Part shown: positions 58,327-64,000 of the stretch, piece after piece | How positions within the stretch are numbered: the first letter of the stretch is position 1 | Layout of the letters: each line of letters opens with the position of its first letter | Origin: Plenodomus lindquistii | Taxonomy: Eukaryota; Ascomycota; Dothideomycetes; Pleosporales; Leptosphaeriaceae | DNA: 64,000 nucleotides | Reading direction: 5' to 3' | Assembly (NCBI GenBank): GCA_025504975.1 | Contig: JANUWI010000001.1 | Coordinates: 4,712,001 to 4,776,000, forward strand | Notes under the pieces: generated by a model | Seen by the model: only the letters and a program-made list of their open reading frames with translations | What the model was told of the DNA's origin: nothing | Databases searched by the model: none | Position numbers and translations under genes: made by a program

Positions 58327-60353
58327 ATGCAACCCCCGAACCGCACACGGCTGCAGTCGAGACTGCTGCCATATCCCGCCGTCACCTACCTATGTCTTGC
58401 GCTATGGATCGCGCTGGTCTCCCAGTCCTTCGTACACGCCGCAGATGTCCTTGTTGGCGACCCTGAGGGGTCTAGTCAGCCTATATTGCCTGGCCTCGGA
58501 GGCGCAGAGCTGTTGCTTGGACAAGATGGGGATCCGATAGGAGGACAGGGAGAAGGCTATGCGCCCGACTTTGCATACCTCGATCGAAGTCTCATTGGTC
58601 GCCAAGAGGCAGAAGTGGACAAACTGACGTTGAACGAGAAGCTGGGCAAGGATATCAGCAAAAACGCTACAATGCACTTTGTGTTGGAACAGAGTCAATT
58701 GCGCTTGAAGCGTGCAGTCAACCCATATCTGGAAGCGCTGGAAGCCTCCGGGGTAGAGAACATGTCGGACCAAGCATCGTCGAGCCAGGAGCTACACAAA
58801 CGTCAGGCTGCGAGAAGGCTCATATCCATCACGGCCACCACATGCAACCAGCCCATGCCCGTGGCCGACTTTGTTCCCAAGAGCCATCCCCAACTAGTCA
58901 TGTACATATCGAACTCGACCAGGAACCAGAAGCCAGGACCAGACTCGACCGATGGCCTTGTCACCAATACTACCGGTGTCGTCTTCGATAGCGGCTATGC
59001 GCGATTTGACTTCAATGCTTCTGGCGACGTGTATATCGGCATATTTGCGCCTGACCTCGACGACAAGGAGTGGTTTGGGAGCTGGCACTTCGAAATCGCT
59101 GCAAGCGTAGACGGACCATACCACGGCTACGACGACTTGACTCCCTTCCTGTTCATGGTCGACACCGACAGCAACTCTGCCCTATTTGTCACAGACGACA
59201 TTGCAAATTCGAACGACACCACAGACCTTGAAACATGGAGGGGGCAGAATCCTTTTGCCATGTACGCATTCGAAGCTGGCGAATGGACTATCATCTCTGG
59301 CATTGAACACTCGTACTGCGCACTCGTGGAGAAATTTGGCTCAAACTCGACCAAAGAATTCACCATCGAAACCAATGTCACTACCAAGTTCGGAGACGGA
59401 CATTTACCCAGGAGTCAGTTCAACGTGCAGGGTCTGGACAGGGACAAGCTCTATAATGGTTTCGTGGTTGTGAGGCAGACGAACGTCACTTCATCGCTCG
59501 AGTCCGTGGGGTCTGTCAAGGGCGGTGGCTTAGTATTTCAGCCGTTTCAATGGAGAACCAAAGCTGGTACACGTTCCTCTCACTTCACCATTCCTCGTCA
59601 TGTGTACTAACATCTCAACTAGACGACTCCTGCCAAGTCCTCTATAACCTCGAATTCTGCGACCAAGTCGCTTACGCCGTACCATCTTCCCCTCGATTCT
59701 TCAACGACGACGCAGCACTTGCCGCCATTTACGAAAACAAAGCCCGCGACTACTACACCAACTTCACAAACTCCCTAGCCCAAGTAGCCTGCGACACCGC
59801 CGGCGAAGCGCAATACTCACTCGCCAGAACCTGCAAGGACTGTGAAAACGACTACAAAAACTGGCTCTGCACCGTCCTCATGCCCCGCTGCGAAGACTAC
59901 AACGCACCGGGCGATTGGCTCCAACTCCGCCGCATCAATGAATTGCTCCCAAATCAAACCGTGAGCATTAACGGTAACACGACAATCAGTGGTGACAACA
60001 CGACTCTCGCCTTCAACGAAACATACCGCGATCGCTTTGCATTCAATCAGAGTCGCCATCCCTTTATCGACGAGGAAATCCAACCGGGTCCGTACAAGGA
60101 AATGAAACCCTGTGAGGATCTGTGCTTTGACATTGTGAGGAGTTGTCCTCCGCAATTGGGCTTTGTATGTCCGAATTCTCCGGCGAGAGACCTGACGTAT
60201 GGAAAGAGGGATCCGGCGGGGAATACGCTGAAGTGCAGTTTTCCGAGGGCGGTGGTCAAGTTGAATGTTAAGGCTGGGGCAGGCATGGTTGGTGTGAGGG
60301 TATTGAGGGTTGCGCTGATGGCGGGTGTCGTCGCTATGGGGCTGATACGCTGA
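58327..60353 (+). CDS. MID1: Stretch-activated calcium channel subunit MID1, 656 aa
   Basis: Regulatory partner of the Cch1 calcium channel at the plasma membrane/ER. Two exons, 58327..59566 and 59623..60353, with a 56-nt intron. The ATG 58327 product starts with a hydrophobic segment (YLCLALWIALVSQSFVHAAD) that acts as signal peptide or anchor. Many N-glycosylation sequons (NST, NVT, NTT, NDT) fill the middle. TCKDCENDYKNWLCTVLMPR and KPCEDLCFDIVRSCPPQLGF make up the Cys-rich C-terminal region diagnostic of Mid1. A short hydrophobic tail (LMAGVVAMGLI) ends the protein, as in many filamentous-fungal members. In-frame sequence upstream is open but does not look like Mid1. Confidence 0.95.
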
Positions 60354-60932
60354 TCATCTATTTCTAAGAGTCAGCGATACTACGGCGTTAAGGGAGTTGA
60401 GCACCACTGTATGTGAGTGCCTAAGGAAAGGGATAGACCACCTCATCTCACATCACGTAGCGTCCTTGGAATGAACCTAGCATTTCTATACAGAAGCTGT
60501 TCTCGTCTGATCCCCCACCCAGAGTTTTCTTCACACAATGTTTACTCTCGCCCAGCAATGCAGATCCCTGGTTAGGGGAGAAGTAGTCAAAGATTTTTCA
60601 TCTCAACAATGTCATTGTCTACAACCTGCCCATCGTCAATGTTTTCAACCTACAGCTAACACATTGTGCAACATCCCTTGTTCCCTTGTCCTATTATCAT
60701 GCCCAAACTCAGCATGCATATGTCCATCTTCTCGCACCGTCGAGTCAAGTATCAACCACCATACTCGCTCGCGCTACAACTATCCCCTAGCACTGCCAAT
60801 CTGCTCGAGTAGCAGATCCTCATCATCCCATCTGCACATCCTCTCCTACCTAGCGCAACATATCGCACAACCTCACTTCACAAGCTCGATAAGCACCCAA
60901 CTCCCTAGAACAAAACCAACACACAAGAAAAA
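60354..60932. other. Intergenic, MID1 to orphan gene
   Basis: 579 bp, presumed promoter and 5' UTR of the orphan gene. An overlapping rightward open frame (60538-61113) has no protein likeness. Confidence 0.5.
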
Positions 60933-61910
60933 ATGGTCCAAACAAGACGTCAATCACACATCGCCTTCCTCCCCACACCACCCACGACACCGCTACGCCG
61001 GAGCACGCGCATCCGCAAACCTCGCGTCATCTGGGAACAATCCGATAACCCGATTCGTACGAGGAAGTCTACGCCTCGACGTCCTACAAGAGTCTTTGTG
61101 CCGTTGCTGGTAAGGCAGAATGCCACACTAGGACAGGACACTGTTGAAGTCATCACAACGAAGAAGGTTCAGACGACCAAGCGTGTTGTGGTTACGCTTG
61201 TGGAAGATTTCACTAACGAGGAGGAGATAGACAGTGAGTCGTACACACACAGTCCCCCCCAGGGCACTGAAACCACAGACACGTCAATGCTGGATCGAAA
61301 GGAGAGTCTAGACTCACGCACCAGCGATGACGACTACGAGATGGGCGATTTCGTAGTCGCAGATGATTACCTTTCGTCTGATGAGGCGAGTGAGGCGGGG
61401 AGTGAGATAAGTATCTACTCTCCTTCTTCCTCCCTTACATCTCCCTCTCCATCTCCCCCCTCCTCCCCATCCCAATCCCCCCCATCCCTCCCCTCACCAA
61501 CCCCCATCCACCTCCCCCTCCCCCTCCCCACCACAAACCCACGCACCCCATCCCTAACCTCAACCACCTCATCAACATCAACCAGCCTATTCATCTCCTC
61601 AGCCCCTTCCTCCCCCTCCTCCTCTACTTCCCCATCCACTCTCCTCCCCGACCCAGAATACCAAATCCTATCCAATATCCCGCCTACAGATGCGAGTGTA
61701 GAGGAAGTAGCAGAGGAGATTATGGACGCTGTGGCGCTGTTTGGTAGACGGTGTAATCGCGGACGAGCGCCGCTAAGGATGAGGATCTGGGAGAGTATGG
61801 TGGGGGATGAGGGGGTAGCGGAGGCGCTAGGGGAGGCGGAGAGGGCGGAGGTGTTGAGGGTTTGGGGGCTGGGGGATGGGACGGTTGGGGTTTGGGTTGG
61901 GGTGGTTTGA
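60933..61910 (+). CDS. Orphan Ser/Pro-rich protein, 325 aa, function unknown
   Basis: I do not recognise this protein. Single exon from ATG 60933, preceded by AAAAA, a favourable fungal start context. Residues 20-55 are basic, with RRSTRIRKPR and RTRKSTPRRPTR stretches that could be nuclear signals or bind nucleic acid. An acidic stretch with DDDYEMGDFVVADDYLSSDE lies near residue 135. Residues about 160-245 are almost pure Ser/Pro/Thr/Leu. The C-terminal 80 residues (ASVEEVAEEIMDAVALFGRR to the end) are not low-complexity and may be the folded part. Probably intrinsically disordered and lineage-specific. The C-rich low-complexity DNA at 61430-61640 may be a repeat expansion. Confidence 0.6.
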   Translation: MVQTRRQSHIAFLPTPPTTPLRRSTRIRKPRVIWEQSDNPIRTRKSTPRRPTRVFVPLLVRQNATLGQDTVEVITTKKVQTTKRVVVTLVEDFTNEEEIDSESYTHSPPQGTETTDTSMLDRKESLDSRTSDDDYEMGDFVVADDYLSSDEASEAGSEISIYSPSSSLTSPSPSPPSSPSQSPPSLPSPTPIHLPLPLPTTNPRTPSLTSTTSSTSTSLFISSAPSSPSSSTSPSTLLPDPEYQILSNIPPTDASVEEVAEEIMDAVALFGRRCNRGRAPLRMRIWESMVGDEGVAEALGEAERAEVLRVWGLGDGTVGVWVGVV

Positions 61911-62145
61911 TAGACATGTAAGGTTTGTGGGGTGTTTTTTTTTTCCTGTTTTGTTTGAGCATTTGATATGTTTTTTTGGCGACTGGGGCTGGGATGGTTA
62001 TAGTGGCGGATGAAAAGGTCGTTACTTCTTGTGTCTATGTGATGTGAAGCGAACTGTTTTATATACAATCATGTACCACGGTGTTAGAGGGGCTATATAC
62101 AGTGCACAACGTGGGTGAAGTGTGATCATGGTAGAGAAGAATCGT
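61911..62145. other. Convergent intergenic, orphan gene and GH6 gene
   Basis: 235 bp of 3' UTRs, with a run of T residues near 61937. Nothing else. Confidence 0.5.
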
Positions 62146-63404
62146 TCAAGCAAGCTTGGGGCTCGCATTCTCCAACAGCATCTGGAAGTATGCGTTGAAC
62201 CAGGTTCCAGCCTCGGGCGCGGGTTTGAACGCGCTGGCCCTACCGCATGCACCATCGTAGCGGGTGGCAGACTGATCAGATGTACCATCAGACTAACATG
62301 TGTATCAGCAAATCATCTCATTTAGCAGGGAAGAAATAGAGTAGAACTTACCTCGCCACCAGGCTTAACCCAGACAAAAGCATCAACGAGCGCATTGTCA
62401 GTGTTCGTAGTAGGTCGACTGCCGAACCCGGCACCGCGCACATTGCACCAATCACCCCATGCTTGCTGTTCGGTAGGCTGCTTTCCAGAGCGTCCGGTGT
62501 CGACGATGAAATGAGCTGGGAATCCCTGTGCCTTCAACAATGGCGCAAACGCGTTGATAAAGCGCTCCTCATCGCAGTTCTTGTTGCCCTGGGTGATAGC
62601 CGGGCAAGTCGAAGCGCGGAAAGCATTGTAGTTCGATACGTTGGTAACGAGACCACGGACAGCGCGAGGCGAGCCAGCGGCTTTGTATACTTCGGCGTAG
62701 AGTTGAGCGGCTGGGCCGATGTTGGCGTCCCAGCCTAGCCAGCCGGCGTGTCCACCGTCTAGGTACATATCTACGTTTGCGAAGTTGAGAGTCTTGAGAG
62801 CGTAGGCTGTGAGCTCCTTGTAGTATGGTGCGGCGTTTGAGCACTTCTGTACATTCATGTTGGTGACCATGTTGGCGAGGGAATCAGGCTCGATGGCGAG
62901 GTTGATCTTGACATCTGGGTACTTCTTGATGATGGCAGCGATCTTATCAATGTAATCAGTCTTGTAAATGTTTGCGCCGTTTTCTGCGATCTTGAGTTCG
63001 CCGTTGGAGGCGAGGGCTGCGCAGTCGCGGTCGGGGAGGTTGTACACGACGAATGTACCCATGAGCTTTGCACCCGCGGCGTTTTTGGCTTTGATGTCTG
63101 CGAGATAGGTGTCCATGGTGGGGACTTTGGCACGCGTGTCCATCCAGACGAAAGAGCCGACTTTGGCTACGGCTGTGGCTGCGGGTTTCAGGGAAGCGGG
63201 TAGGGAGGGCATGGCCAAGCTGTGAACTTCAGACGAGTAGTATGGGTTGGCGTAGAATTCTTTGCCAGCGAAAGGGTTGCCAGATGCAGGTGCCGCGGTG
63301 GTCGAAGCCTTGACAGTAGACGAAGATCGAACGGGAGTCGCCTGGGGCAGAGCCTGAGACAAGCCAGCCGCAAAGGCAGCGGTAAGAAGGATGTTGGTCA
63401 ACAT
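62146..63404 (-). CDS. Glycoside hydrolase family 6 cellobiohydrolase/endoglucanase, 399 aa, no CBM
   Basis: Secreted cellulase acting from the non-reducing end of cellulose. Two exons, 63404..62352 and 62292..62146, with a 59-nt intron. Signal peptide MLTNILLTAAFAAGLSQA, then a Ser/Thr/Ala-rich linker to about residue 42; no CBM1 cysteine pattern is visible. GH6 signatures: VVYNLPDRDCAALAS (Asp125/Asp127 region, the catalytic aspartates), YLDGGHAGWLGWDANI, FIVDTGRSGKQP and FVWVKPGGESDGTSD made by splicing, ending with APEAGTWFNAYFQMLLENA. Cys residues for the usual disulfides are present. The last exon of 49 codons is easily missed; without it the protein would end seven residues after the GGE join. 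A secreted plant-cell-wall enzyme fits a saprotrophic or plant-associated lifestyle. Confidence 0.95.
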
Positions 63405-64000
63405 CGTGTGAAGAGAATGAACTGTATGGAAAGAATGAAGGATTGGGGCTGAAGCGTAGAGGGAAACATTGGGGCAGGGTCATAGTCATATTTGTATCTT
63501 CCGTCTCATCTCTGGGCGAGAATATCAAGTCAATCCTTCATCAATATCAAATTGTTTCAACCGGTGCAGCAATCCGCAAAGCCGCTGTTTCGATATTGTC
63601 CACAGGTTCCCCAGACTGATCATCGGTCATTTGACTCGGTAATAAGTGGTGCCTGCGTACCCACAAGTTCTCGAAGCCTACTTCAAGACGTCGCCTGAAA
63701 CCTCCATCCTTCTCCACATTTGATGAAGGATCTCCTCGAATGTGTAAACCTAACGGAGACCAGGGCATGCGTTCCGGAGCTCGACGCGTAGTAATTGGCT
63801 AATTCAGGTGGCCCAAGCGGCGCAAAGAAGGGCCGGTGAGTAATGCCATTCGTCGAGGCTTGGTGTCTCGGTGAACGTGGCTTGGATAGACGCAGGGTTG
63901 GGTCTGAACTAGTAACGCCAGGGCTTGGGTCGCCTTGATCTCATCTATACGTGCCCGACTAGTGCTTCATGGAGGTTGAATTCGGCTCTTAGGGTACTTG
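63405..64000. other. GH6 upstream region to window end
   Basis: 596 bp containing the cellulase promoter. No gene recognised up to the edge. Confidence 0.5.

Noticed and set aside
60538..61113. Open frame of 191 codons ahead of and overlapping the orphan gene
   Set aside because: Ser/His/Cys-rich composition and an overlap in another frame; the 60933 start has better context.

Overview
This window is nuclear DNA of a filamentous ascomycete (Pezizomycotina), most likely a Dothideomycete. The class is my inference from protein style and gene content. Nearly every gene is broken by short GT-AG introns, mostly 45-65 nt, many with CTAAC/CTGAC/CTAAT-like branch sites. Genes are dense and lie on both strands. 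Gene families typical of filamentous fungi are present: Zn2Cys6 regulators, Mid1, GH6 cellulase, CTL/Pns1, a CAO/lignostilbene-type dioxygenase. All exon joins were made by hand from open frames, splice signals and family consensus.

Layout. 1-2475: 3' part of a gamma-tubulin complex GCP2 gene. 2889-15026: an accessory block that looks like an aromatic-catabolism cluster: DLH/SnoaL-like protein, SDR, FAD monooxygenase, Zn2Cys6 regulator, 2,3-dihydroxybenzoate-decarboxylase-like amidohydrolase, and a broken salicylate-hydroxylase-like monooxygenase. 15564-15686: an intron-containing tRNA-Leu(UAA). 15990-42381: housekeeping genes: AlaX-type editing protein, CSE1 exportin, tuberin (TSC2), DUF1640 coiled-coil protein, peroxisomal enoyl-CoA isomerase-like protein, PET100, a TACO1/YebC protein, LAA1/HEATR5, a Rab GTPase and a CTL/Pns1 transporter.

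42651-57508: a second accessory block mixing decay and function. It holds a GH31 alpha-glucosidase relic, a fungal-TF-domain protein without a recognisable zinc cluster, a dUTPase/dCTP-deaminase-like pseudogene, an intact carotenoid-oxygenase-family (stilbene-cleaving type) gene, a SnoaL-like protein, an aldehyde dehydrogenase, and a Zn2Cys6-type regulator with a doubtful zinc cluster. Two MITE-like inverted-repeat elements sit in the shared upstream region of the SnoaL and ALDH genes. A duplicated ALDH 3' end and a tandem repeat lie downstream of ALDH. 58327-64000: Mid1 calcium-channel subunit, an orphan low-complexity protein, and a GH6 cellobiohydrolase.

The two accessory blocks are the most interesting parts. 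In the first, the decarboxylase, monooxygenases and regulator suggest processing of hydroxybenzoates or salicylate. In the second, a stilbene-type double-bond-cleaving dioxygenase next to an aldehyde dehydrogenase suggests cleavage of a stilbenoid to aromatic aldehydes followed by oxidation to acids. Both assignments are inference from family membership and gene order.
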